Shown here piece after piece: positions 43,886 to 51,049 of a stretch of 64,000 nt of DNA. Both the position numbers and the translations under genes were made by a program. The first letter of the stretch is position 1, and each line of letters begins with the position of its first letter. Source of the stretch: Streptomyces sp. NBC_00250. GTDB lineage: Bacteria > Actinomycetota > Actinomycetes > Streptomycetales > Streptomycetaceae. The stretch is from the NCBI RefSeq assembly GCF_036192275.1, contig NZ_CP108088.1, positions 8,046,001 to 8,110,000 on the forward strand, in the 5' to 3' direction. The notes below the pieces were generated by a model. It saw only the letters and a program-made list of their open reading frames with translations, did no database searches and was not told the origin of the DNA.

Positions 43886-44835
43886 GACAGCCGCCCCGGG
43901 GACGAGACGACCGTCGCCATCAGGGCGGTCACCAGAGTCGTGTGGTACGCCTTCCGGAAGAACTCTGCGGCGGTGGCCGACGGAGGCGCCTTGAGCGCCG
44001 CGGACCGTCCCGGGATCGCGCCGTCGGGGCGCTGGGCCCGTACCAGGCATTCCACGGCGGCGGCCCCCGAGGGCGTACGCAGCGGATCGCCTCCGAGGAC
44101 GAACTGTGCGAGGACGAGCTCGGCGGCCAGGTCCCACCGGTCGTGTGCGACGCAGTGGAGCAGCATCCGGCGGATCAGGCCCTGTGCGTGGTCGAGAGCG
44201 CCGGCGTCGAGCCGGGGGTCGGTCCGGCCGAAGTCGCCGAGGTAGAAGGCGGTGTGCGTGAGGGCGTACGCCTGCGGGGTGGTGAGCGGCTCCACGGCGT
44301 ACGGGGCGAGTCCGTCCGAGTCCTTCGAGCCCTCGGGCTGCCCGGCCGCGCGGAGGGCCACCACCGGGCTCTGCGGCAGGAGTCGGGCGTACGGCTCCAT
44401 GCCGTGGCGTACGCCTGCCTTGTCCGCGTAGTGACGGATCTCGATGCGCCGGTACGGCGACTTCCCGCGCGGCGAGAGGAAGCCGGGGTCCAGAAGCGCG
44501 AGCGCCGCCCGGCATTGCGTGCCGTCGATGCCGTCGGGCGCAAGGGCTGCGTAGATCAGTCGGTATGTGGAGGCGTATGCGGGGATGTCGTCGAAGAGTT
44601 CGGGGAAGTCCGGGTCCTGCCAGAGCTTCCGTACGAGGGCGGTCGCCCCGCTCAAGGGGTCCGGAGCGTCGTTCGGGCGTGCCGCGCGGTGACAGAGCAG
44701 CCCCAACTCCAGTGCGGCCTTGGCCTTTCCGTGCGTCGCCGGACGGGTGCTCTCCGAGAAGGGGTCGAAGTGGTCCAGATTCCGTCCCAGCCAGTCGAGC
44801 GCGCCGGCGGAGAGCTGCTCCAGAGGTGTGGGCAT
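43882..44835 (-). CDS. Unit B helper protein 1 (DUF6895-like), paralogue of the 46127-47092 gene
   Basis: 317 residues, soluble, all-helical. It shares an order of motifs with the second helper: ALDWLGRNLDHFDP/HWLARQAGYLDSP at the N-terminus, AALELGLLCHRA/LLQLALLCRYW, a pair at HTAFYLGDFG/HTVFYLSDFG, ELVLAQFVLGGDPLRTPSGAA/KLVLAQYCLGADPLSTPSGAA and PGRSAALK...EFFRKAYHTTLVTAL/PGRSVVRR...EYFRKSYQATLVTAL. I believe the family is DUF6895 but cannot verify it. The strongly conserved HT.FYL.DFG and PSGAA suggest a helical-barrel binding or catalytic pocket. It follows the radical SAM gene by two bases. Confidence 0.7.
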   Translation of the reverse strand: MPTPLEQLSAGALDWLGRNLDHFDPFSESTRPATHGKAKAALELGLLCHRAARPNDAPDPLSGATALVRKLWQDPDFPELFDDIPAYASTYRLIYAALAPDGIDGTQCRAALALLDPGFLSPRGKSPYRRIEIRHYADKAGVRHGMEPYARLLPQSPVVALRAAGQPEGSKDSDGLAPYAVEPLTTPQAYALTHTAFYLGDFGRTDPRLDAGALDHAQGLIRRMLLHCVAHDRWDLAAELVLAQFVLGGDPLRTPSGAAAVECLVRAQRPDGAIPGRSAALKAPPSATAAEFFRKAYHTTLVTALMATVVSSPGRLS

Positions 44836-44837
44836 GG

Positions 44838-46130
44838 CTACAGGCGCCCCGTCTCGTGCAGATGGTCGAGCAGGGCCGTGTCGACGGTGTCGCGGAACCT
44901 GGCGAGGGTCCGTGCGTCCTCGTCGTAGCTGTAGAGGTCCTGGCATGCGATCCAGCGGTCACCGGTCTCCGCGCTGGGCAGATAGCCGTCGGTGACCGTG
45001 CCGACCTCCCAGTCGGGTTTGCCCGCGGTCTCCCAGCAGCTGGCGAGCGTCCCGTCGGCGCTGACGACCGCGCCGTAACGGCCGCCGGTGTGACCGCAGG
45101 TGACGCAGGTCTTCCGGCCGCCGGGGCGGTTCACGGTGAAGCCGAGGTCGAGTGCCCGGCGCTGCCACCGGGTGAACGCGGCCGAGAGCTCGCCCGTGTG
45201 CAGCAGACTGTTGGCGAATCCGACGCCCACGTCGCCGACCCGGGCGAAGTACAGCGTGCAGCGCCCGGGGTCGAGCGCGGTCGCGAGCCGGTCGATCAGC
45301 GCGTCGACTCCGTGGAAGGTCTCCTGGGAGACGTTCACCCGCAGGGTCCACCGGAGCGGCGTCGCCTCGGAGGCCTCGACGATATTGCGGACGATCTTGT
45401 CGAAGGTCCCGCTGCCGTCCGCCCTGCCGACCCGGATCCGGTCGTGGTCGTCGCGGTCGCCGTCGAAGGTGACCTGGACGGACGTCAGCCCGCGCTCGTG
45501 CAGCCGTCGCGCGAGGGACGGGGAGAGCAGGGTGGCGTTGGAGATCATCCAGGCCGAGGTGGGAGCGATGTCCGCGGCACGCTCCAGGAGTTCGAGACAG
45601 CCACGCGGATTGAGGAGGGGCTCGCCGCCGAAGAGGAGGATCCGGAGTTTCTCCAGGCCGACGGCCGCCATCCGGCGCTCCGTGAACCCGAGGATCGAGG
45701 TGATCGTCTCCGAGGTGAGGCGGGTCCGGGCGATCCGCGGCGGCCTGCTGCCGCCCGCCAGGTCCTGGGCGGTGTTCTGGAAGCAGTAGCCGCAGCCCAG
45801 GTTGCAGTGGGTGCTGGTGAGGACGGTCAGTGCGTAGGCGCGAACCGTGGCAGGGGTGAACATGCCGCTGTCGCGCAGCTGTTGCTCGGCCTCGGGACGC
45901 AGGGCACCGTCGGCGGTGACGTGCCGGACGCCGAGACGGGCCACCCCGCCGGGGCCGAGGAACCACCAGTCGCGCTCGCCCCGGAGCAGGCGCGCGCCGG
46001 AGGCGGCGAGGTCGAGTGCCGTGGCCTCGTCGAGGTGCGCCGTCGGGTCGGTGCCGGCCGCTCGGTCGCCGCTCGCCGCTGGGCCGGTCTCCGCCGCTCG
46101 GTCGCCGCTCGTCGCTCGGTCGATGCTCAC
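44838..46130 (-). CDS. Radical SAM/SPASM peptide-modifying enzyme
   Basis: 430 residues. The radical SAM cluster motif is CNLGCGYC (Cys109, Cys113, Cys116), followed by LLFGGEPLLNP and ISNATLLS typical of the barrel. The C-terminal part has CVTCGHTGG, a later SCWETAG and WIACQDL, cysteines placed as in SPASM/twitch domains that hold auxiliary 4Fe-4S clusters. Residues about 45-90 may form a small leader-recognition region. Enzymes of this kind install thioether, carbon-carbon or ether cross-links in ribosomal peptides. It lies between two paralogous helper genes with coupled starts (GTG 46130 overlaps the upstream stop). I infer that it acts on the 39-residue peptide encoded at 48454. Confidence 0.9.
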   Translation of the reverse strand: MSIDRATSGDRAAETGPAASGDRAAGTDPTAHLDEATALDLAASGARLLRGERDWWFLGPGGVARLGVRHVTADGALRPEAEQQLRDSGMFTPATVRAYALTVLTSTHCNLGCGYCFQNTAQDLAGGSRPPRIARTRLTSETITSILGFTERRMAAVGLEKLRILLFGGEPLLNPRGCLELLERAADIAPTSAWMISNATLLSPSLARRLHERGLTSVQVTFDGDRDDHDRIRVGRADGSGTFDKIVRNIVEASEATPLRWTLRVNVSQETFHGVDALIDRLATALDPGRCTLYFARVGDVGVGFANSLLHTGELSAAFTRWQRRALDLGFTVNRPGGRKTCVTCGHTGGRYGAVVSADGTLASCWETAGKPDWEVGTVTDGYLPSAETGDRWIACQDLYSYDEDARTLARFRDTVDTALLDHLHETGRL

Positions 46131-47092
46131 CGTGCCGTCTCCCTCACTGCAGGTGTTCCCGCGGGGGAGTGCCCGCCGGGCCGGCCGTTCGCGACGATCA
46201 GCGTCGTGAGGGCCGTGACGAGGGTCGCCTGGTAGGACTTACGGAAGTACTCCACGGGCGTCGCGTCCGCCGGGGCGCGTCTGACGACGGACCGCCCGGG
46301 TATCGCCCCGTCCGGCGCCTGGACCTCGGCGAGCATCCGGATGCCGGCCGCCCCGGAGGGCGTACTCAGCGGATCCGCGCCCAGGCAGTACTGGGCGAGC
46401 ACCAGCTTGCCCACCAGGTCCCACTCGCCGAGGCCCAGGCAGTGGTGCGTGAGCCGCTCCACGACCTGCAGGGCCTGTGCCCGGGCGTCCTCGGTCAGGC
46501 CGGGGTCACGGAAGCCGAAGTCGCTGAGATAGAAGACGGTGTGCGTGACCACACAGACGTCGAGGTCGGCCACGGGCAGGGTGGCGGCCCGGGCGGGCAG
46601 GCTGGCCGCGTACAGCTCCTCGTACGGGGCGAACTCGTGCTCCGCGCCCGCGAGATCGGCGTAGAACCGGGCTTCGAGGTGGAGGTACGGGGCCTTGCGG
46701 CGCGCCGTCAGATAGCCGTCGCCCTTCAACCGGGCCAGGACGGCGCCGGGTGCGTCGGTGACGGCCCCGGCGGGTGCCAGCCCCGCGTACATCAGCTCGA
46801 ACTGTCGTGCGTACCGGTGGTCGAGGGTGAGGAGGTGCGGGAATTCCGGTCGTCGCCAGGCCCGTTCCACGATCGAGGTCGCCCGGCCCAGGGCGGCCTC
46901 GGCGGGCACGGACTTCCCCCAATAGCGGCAGAGCAGCGCGAGTTGAAGTAGGGCCTTGACGCGCGGGGTCACCGGCAGCTCCGCGTGACCGGCGGGCGAG
47001 TCGAGGTACCCCGCCTGCCGTGCCAGCCAGTGCCGCGCACCCATGGACAGACGTGCCACGGCCTCATCGAGGCCGACTGATCGCGTACTCAT
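46127..47092 (-). CDS. Unit B helper protein 2 (DUF6895-like)
   Basis: 321 residues, paralogous to the gene at 43882-44835 over its whole length (motifs listed there). It differs by an Arg/Lys-rich central stretch and a shorter region before HTVFYLSDFG. ATG 47092 lies 29 bases inside the end of the glycosyltransferase gene. Keeping two copies on both sides of one radical SAM gene suggests a heterodimeric partner or two separate steps. No catalytic signature was recognised. Confidence 0.7.
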   Translation of the reverse strand: MSTRSVGLDEAVARLSMGARHWLARQAGYLDSPAGHAELPVTPRVKALLQLALLCRYWGKSVPAEAALGRATSIVERAWRRPEFPHLLTLDHRYARQFELMYAGLAPAGAVTDAPGAVLARLKGDGYLTARRKAPYLHLEARFYADLAGAEHEFAPYEELYAASLPARAATLPVADLDVCVVTHTVFYLSDFGFRDPGLTEDARAQALQVVERLTHHCLGLGEWDLVGKLVLAQYCLGADPLSTPSGAAGIRMLAEVQAPDGAIPGRSVVRRAPADATPVEYFRKSYQATLVTALTTLIVANGRPGGHSPAGTPAVRETAR

Positions 47093-48269
47093 GGTTCTCC
47101 TTCGGGGTTACGGATGCCACAGCCACCCGCTCGATCAGGTCGGCCGCGCGGGCCGCGCCGTCCACCGCGGCCAGCCTGTCGCCGAGCGCGCGGGCTCGGG
47201 TCCGTAGGCCTGCGTCGCGCGACACCGAATCCAGCAGCGCCGACAGGTCCACGGACGGGGTCTTCGGGTCGCGCACGGCCACGCCGGCCCGGACACAGGC
47301 GCCGGTGAGCAGCGGCTGCTCGGACCCGTTGGGCGAGAGCGCCAGGGGGCGGCCGCGCAGGAGGGCCGACAGGACCGGGGCCGAGGTGCCGTTGGCCAGC
47401 ACCAGGTCGGCCGCGTCGACGAGCGGTCCCATCCAAGGCTTCCGTACGAGCAGGATGTCGGCCTCCGGGGCGGGTGCGGGGTCGGTGGACCGCCCCTGCT
47501 CGACCACCGCCTGGAACGGTCCGCCGGTGAACGCCTCGTTGAGCCGCGGCCAGAGGGTTCGGCCGCCGAAGAAGCGGCCGAGGTGGACGTAGACGACGGG
47601 CTTGCCCCTGCCCGTCCGCTCCAGGTGATCCCCGACCGCTTCCAACTCGCCCTGTCCGGGGGCTGGTTCCCAGGGCAGCGGTCCCACGTACCGCACCCGC
47701 CCGGGGAGTTCCGCGCCCGGGTGCTCGAGTGCCGGATCCCCGCGGAGCAGCAGCGCGTCACCGAGGAGCGGATCGTCGTCCCAGCGGGAGGCGCGCCCGG
47801 CCAGGCCGACTTCCTCCCGCGTGGCGGCGTGGAGGGCCCGACTGTCGCGGGTCCGGCTCTCCCGGGTCCTGCCCAGGTGTGTCTCCCCGGCACCGCCGCT
47901 CCGGTAGTCCCACAGATGAACCGAGAGCCCGACCACGACCACCGGAACGTCCAGGACTTCGGCGGCGAGCAGGGCGCCGTTGCACAGCACCGAGGTGACG
48001 AGAAGATCGGCCTGTACCGCCCGGGCCGCCCGCAGGATCGCCCGGTACTGCGCCGCACCGGTCTTCCCCCACCACGTGGCGGAGAACGCCCGCCGGCCGC
48101 CGAAGTCCTCGGCCGCCGCGCACGGCAGCCCGGCCTCGGCGACGACCGGCGCGGCCGAGGATCTGGCGAGGACGCTGACGTCATGGCCGCGGCGGCGCAG
48201 CTCGCGGCCGGCCTCGAGCGCCGGGTAGAGGTAGCCGCCGTCGCTGAGCGGGCAGAGCAGGATCTTCAC
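47064..48269 (-). CDS. GT1-type (GT-B fold) glycosyltransferase
   Basis: 401 residues. N-terminal KILLCPLSDGGYLYPALEAGRELRRRGHDVSVLA is the acceptor-side Rossmann domain of UGT/MGT enzymes; the C-terminal domain has VVYVHLGRFFGGRTLWPRL and ADLVLANGTSAPVLSALLRGRPLALSP, the region that holds the nucleotide sugar (the usual HGG is NGT here). Start GTG 48269 with GAGGGAG upstream. It sits directly after the peptide gene and hairpin, so I infer that the peptide is glycosylated; an Asn-Asn-Ser-Ser core offers acceptors. Confidence 0.82.
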   Translation of the reverse strand: MKILLCPLSDGGYLYPALEAGRELRRRGHDVSVLARSSAAPVVAEAGLPCAAAEDFGGRRAFSATWWGKTGAAQYRAILRAARAVQADLLVTSVLCNGALLAAEVLDVPVVVVGLSVHLWDYRSGGAGETHLGRTRESRTRDSRALHAATREEVGLAGRASRWDDDPLLGDALLLRGDPALEHPGAELPGRVRYVGPLPWEPAPGQGELEAVGDHLERTGRGKPVVYVHLGRFFGGRTLWPRLNEAFTGGPFQAVVEQGRSTDPAPAPEADILLVRKPWMGPLVDAADLVLANGTSAPVLSALLRGRPLALSPNGSEQPLLTGACVRAGVAVRDPKTPSVDLSALLDSVSRDAGLRTRARALGDRLAAVDGAARAADLIERVAVASVTPKENHEYAISRPR

Positions 48270-48376
48270 GACGTGCGCGCTCCCTCGGGATCGGGCCGGC
48301 GGGGGAAAGGGGAAGGGGGAAAGGGGGAAGGCGAGGGGTGGCAGGCGGTGGGAGAAGGGTGGGGACGGTGAGTGGC

Positions 48377-48427
48377 CGCGGGCCCCCCGGTTCCTGGCGT
48401 GATCCGCCGAGAACCGGGGGGCCCGCG
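48377..48427 (-). terminator. 17-bp perfect hairpin between precursor and enzyme genes (attenuator-like)
   Basis: CGCGGGCCCCCCGGTTC (48377-48393) is exactly complementary to 48411-48427; the 17-base loop itself contains GGCG/CGCC that can extend the stem. It lies 26 bp after the precursor stop and 107 bp before the glycosyltransferase start on the same strand. A partial terminator here would give more peptide than enzyme. Confidence 0.7.
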
Positions 48428-48453
48428 AGGTACTCAGGACGAGACGGGTCGCG

Positions 48454-48573
48454 TCAGGAGATGTCGCTGGAGTTGTTGATGATGCAGCCGGCCTCGTCCT
48501 CCTCGGCCTCCCCGTGCGCCACGACCTCGATGTCCTCGTCCTCGACCGGCTTCGGGTTCGTGTTCTCGGGCAT
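48454..48573 (-). CDS. 39-residue precursor peptide of the radical SAM/glycosyltransferase unit B
   Basis: The peptide is very acidic (12 Asp/Glu in the first 29 residues) and ends GCIINNSSDIS. The layout is a leader (about 1-28, MPENTNPKPVEDEDIEVVAH...) and a short core with one Cys (Cys30), a pair of Asn and three Ser. The ribosome binding site GAGGAGG is strong and 8 bases from ATG 48573. A hairpin follows, then the modifying enzymes. No paralogue lies nearby. I infer a ribosomally made, post-translationally modified peptide whose single Cys may be joined to a neighbour by the SPASM enzyme. Confidence 0.75.
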   Translation of the reverse strand: MPENTNPKPVEDEDIEVVAHGEAEEDEAGCIINNSSDIS

Positions 48574-48899
48574 GTGCGTCCTCCTCGTTTGACGGCGTCG
48601 CTGCGCCGGCTGGGAAAAACGTACGAAGGGCGGGTATGGGAACGCCTGGTCGTCGGTTCGACGCCGGTATACGTCGACGACGCCGACGCGGTACGACCCC
48701 GGGACGTGGGCCGAAGCCCCTGCCGGGAGGCCGCCCCCGGCGCCCGGCACCCGACCGCACCCACCCGGACCTGGGAACCAACCGATCACCAGGCGTTCCT
48801 GAACCGGAAGGCAGCCGCCCGGGGCCACGATCCAGGCATGCTCCGCGCACGGCACGAGCACGGAGGAGACGCGGAGGGGTCACCGAGGAGGAGACGGAC
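48574..48899. promoter_or_regulatory. Shared divergent control region of units B and C
   Basis: 326 bp between the starts of two oppositely read peptide operons. It is slightly lower in G+C near 48605-48650. No clear -35/-10 pair or operator was found by eye; a GTC-GTC-GG-TTCGACG stretch (about 48650) has weak symmetry. Confidence 0.35.
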
Positions 48900-50006
48900 A
48901 TGGACCTGGCGGAGCTGATCGGCCTGCGGCCGGTGCCCTGCGGCGGTCTCCTGGTGGCGCTCACCCGCCGCTGCCCCATGAGCTGCGCGCACTGCTCCAC
49001 CGGATCCTCCCCGTCGGCCTCCGAAGCACCCGACCAGGAGCAACTCCTGCGATTCATCGGCTCGTTCGGTGCGCAGGACCGCCCCGAAGTGGTCATGCTG
49101 ACCGGCGGCGAACCGCTGCTGCTACCCGGACTGGCTGCCCGCCTGGCCGGTCTCGCCCGCGCCAGGGGCTCCCGGGTGGCGCTCCTCAGCGGGATGTTCT
49201 TCGCCCGTGGCGGACGCGTCCCCGACCGGATCATGCGGGCGATCACCGCCCTCGACCACTTCTCGGCGAGCCTGGACGTCCACCACGAGCGCGAGGTCCC
49301 GCGCGCGGATGTGCTGCGCGCCCTCCGCGCCGTACTCGACGCCGGAGTCGCCGCCAGCATCCACCTCACCGGCACCGACGCCGACGACCCGTATCTGGCC
49401 GACGTCGTCGCCGACGTCCGCCGGGCCTTCGGCTCCCGGCTGCCCATGCTCGTCAACGAGGTACGGCCACTCGGCCGCGCCGCCGGCCTCGCCCGGCCGA
49501 CACCGCCGGGACCCGACGGCACCCGCGCGACACCGTGCGCACTCGCGGCCTGGCCGGTGGTCGCCTTCGACGGGACCGTGGCCGCCTGCTGCAACCAGTG
49601 GACGGTCGACCGACGCCCCGTCCCCCGGCACCTCCGGCTCGGACACATCGCCGACGACGACTGGCCGGCCGTCCGCGAGCGCTCCCTCGGCTCCCCGGTG
49701 CTGCGGATGCTGCGCGCCGTCGGCCCCCAGCGGCTGCACGCCCGCTACGCGACCTCACCTGCCCCGACCGGCTACTGCCGCAGCTGTCACGCACTCGCCG
49801 ACCGTCCCGAGGTCCTCGCGGGCGCGGCCCGCGACGCCGGCGGCCGGGTCGGCGAACTCCTCGACCGGCTCACCACGGGCCAGCAGCTCGCCGCCGGACC
49901 CGCCGCCCTGGTGCGACGGACGGGCTGCGCACGCTACGCGCACCTGGTCGAGCTCCGGCCCGAAGCCCCGAACGGCCCCGCGACAGAGGAGACGAGCTGC
50001 CGATGA
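48900..50006 (+). CDS. Radical SAM enzyme with C-terminal SPASM-like cysteines (unit C)
   Basis: 368 residues. CPMSCAHC (Cys25, Cys29, Cys32) is the SAM-cluster motif; VVMLTGGEPLLLPG follows. C-terminal cysteines TPCALAAWP, AACCNQW and YCRSCHAL match a SPASM/twitch arrangement with a CxxC end. ATG 48900 has GAGGAGGAG six bases upstream. First gene of a tightly coupled operon (next start overlaps its stop). The probable substrate is the 81-residue peptide two genes downstream. Confidence 0.88.
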   Translation: MDLAELIGLRPVPCGGLLVALTRRCPMSCAHCSTGSSPSASEAPDQEQLLRFIGSFGAQDRPEVVMLTGGEPLLLPGLAARLAGLARARGSRVALLSGMFFARGGRVPDRIMRAITALDHFSASLDVHHEREVPRADVLRALRAVLDAGVAASIHLTGTDADDPYLADVVADVRRAFGSRLPMLVNEVRPLGRAAGLARPTPPGPDGTRATPCALAAWPVVAFDGTVAACCNQWTVDRRPVPRHLRLGHIADDDWPAVRERSLGSPVLRMLRAVGPQRLHARYATSPAPTGYCRSCHALADRPEVLAGAARDAGGRVGELLDRLTTGQQLAAGPAALVRRTGCARYAHLVELRPEAPNGPATEETSCR

Positions 50007-50665
50007 ACGCCACCGCATCCCTCGCACTCCGCACCAAACTCACGCCCACCACCCCCGTCCTGAGGGCCGCGACCGCCGCCCTGTGGAGACCGGAAGGACT
50101 GCGGCAGCGGTACGTGCGCTATCTCGCCGCCATGCATCCGCTCGTACGGGCCTCGGTGCCACTCCTCCTGCGGGGCGCCGAGCGGTGCGCCGAGCGGGAC
50201 GACCCGGCCTCGCGGCGCCTGGCGGCGTACTACGTCCGTCACGCGGAGGAGGAGCGCGACCACGACGCCTGGCTGCTCGACGACCTGGCCGCCGCGGGTG
50301 CCGGTCCGGCCGCCGTGCCGCACCCTGCCGCCGTCGAACTCGCCGGGGCCCAGTACTACCGGATCGAGCACGAAGACCCCGCCTCCCTCCTGGGCTACAT
50401 CGCGGTCCTGGAGGGCAACGCCCCCGGGCCACGGCTCGCGGACCGCCTCGCCGAGGTCACCGGACTGCCCGGCGGCGCGTTCCGCACGCTCCGGGAACAC
50501 GCCGAGCTGGACGGCGGCCACCTCGACGACCTGCATCGCGTCCTCGACGCGCTCGCGCCGACGCCCGCCAGGCAGACCGCCGTCTCCGTCAGCGCGCTGC
50601 ACACGGCCAACCTGCTCACCCGGCTCTTCCTCTCCCTCGCCGCCGACCCCGGAGGACACCCATGA
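50003..50665 (+). CDS. Haem-oxygenase-like diiron (HDO/TenA-PqqC fold) enzyme
   Basis: 220 residues, all-helical. Candidate iron ligands are in RHAEEERDHDAW (Glu and His pairs) and REHAELDGGHLDDLHRVL, spaced as in iron-containing redox enzymes of the haem-oxygenase-like superfamily; these activate O2 for N-oxygenation, C-C cleavage or hydroxylation. ATG 50003 overlaps the radical SAM stop and its own stop overlaps the start of the small peptide gene, so three products are made together. Confidence 0.8.
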   Translation: MNATASLALRTKLTPTTPVLRAATAALWRPEGLRQRYVRYLAAMHPLVRASVPLLLRGAERCAERDDPASRRLAAYYVRHAEEERDHDAWLLDDLAAAGAGPAAVPHPAAVELAGAQYYRIEHEDPASLLGYIAVLEGNAPGPRLADRLAEVTGLPGGAFRTLREHAELDGGHLDDLHRVLDALAPTPARQTAVSVSALHTANLLTRLFLSLAADPGGHP

Positions 50666-50907
50666 CCGACGAAGCCACTCCGTACGGCGACAACGCCTCG
50701 GCCGGAGACGCGACGCCCGAGCCGACCCTGGAGGTGCTCGCCGCCGCCGGGTTCGACGTGGACGCCCTCAGCGAAGAACAACAGGAAGTCGTACGGGCGT
50801 TGACCCCCGAAGAACTCGCGCTGCTCGTCGACATCAGGGGACGGCTCGACGCGGCGGCCCCCGAGGTGCAGGCCCACGCGGACGTGGCGGGCGGCGCCCT
50901 GTTCTGA
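50662..50907 (+). CDS. 81-residue putative precursor peptide of unit C
   Basis: Acidic protein with a predicted helical segment ALSEEQQEVVRALTPEELALLVDIRGRLDAAAPEV and a C-terminal tail QAHADVAGGALF. No Cys. It resembles the small proteins that I recall being named aroma-sacti cluster domain proteins in Streptomyces, which lie beside radical SAM genes; this link is from memory. The helical part could act as leader and the tail as core with a terminal Phe. Starts by ATGA overlap with the diiron enzyme gene. Confidence 0.65.
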   Translation: MTDEATPYGDNASAGDATPEPTLEVLAAAGFDVDALSEEQQEVVRALTPEELALLVDIRGRLDAAAPEVQAHADVAGGALF

Positions 50908-50967
50908 CGCCGGCCGTACGCGTACCCGCAGCCGCGGCTGTACGGGCAGCTGTACCGACAGGTGCCG

Positions 50968-51036
50968 TCGCCACCGCCACCGCCACCGCCGTCGACCGTC
51001 GCCCGTCCGCCGTCCGCCGTCCGCCGTCCGCCGTCC
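50968..51036. repeat. Short tandem repeats before the cyclase/ATPase gene
   Basis: CCACCG occurs three times (from 50971) and GTCCGCC four and a half times (51005-51036). They fill the 142-bp gap between the peptide and the 51050 start and probably arose by slippage. Confidence 0.6.
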
Positions 51037-51049
51037 ACCGGAGGAATCC

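Noticed and set aside
50662..50907. Second lanthipeptide precursor for the LanM
   Set aside because: It has no Cys and few Ser/Thr in its tail, and is translationally coupled to the radical SAM and diiron genes, far from lanM.
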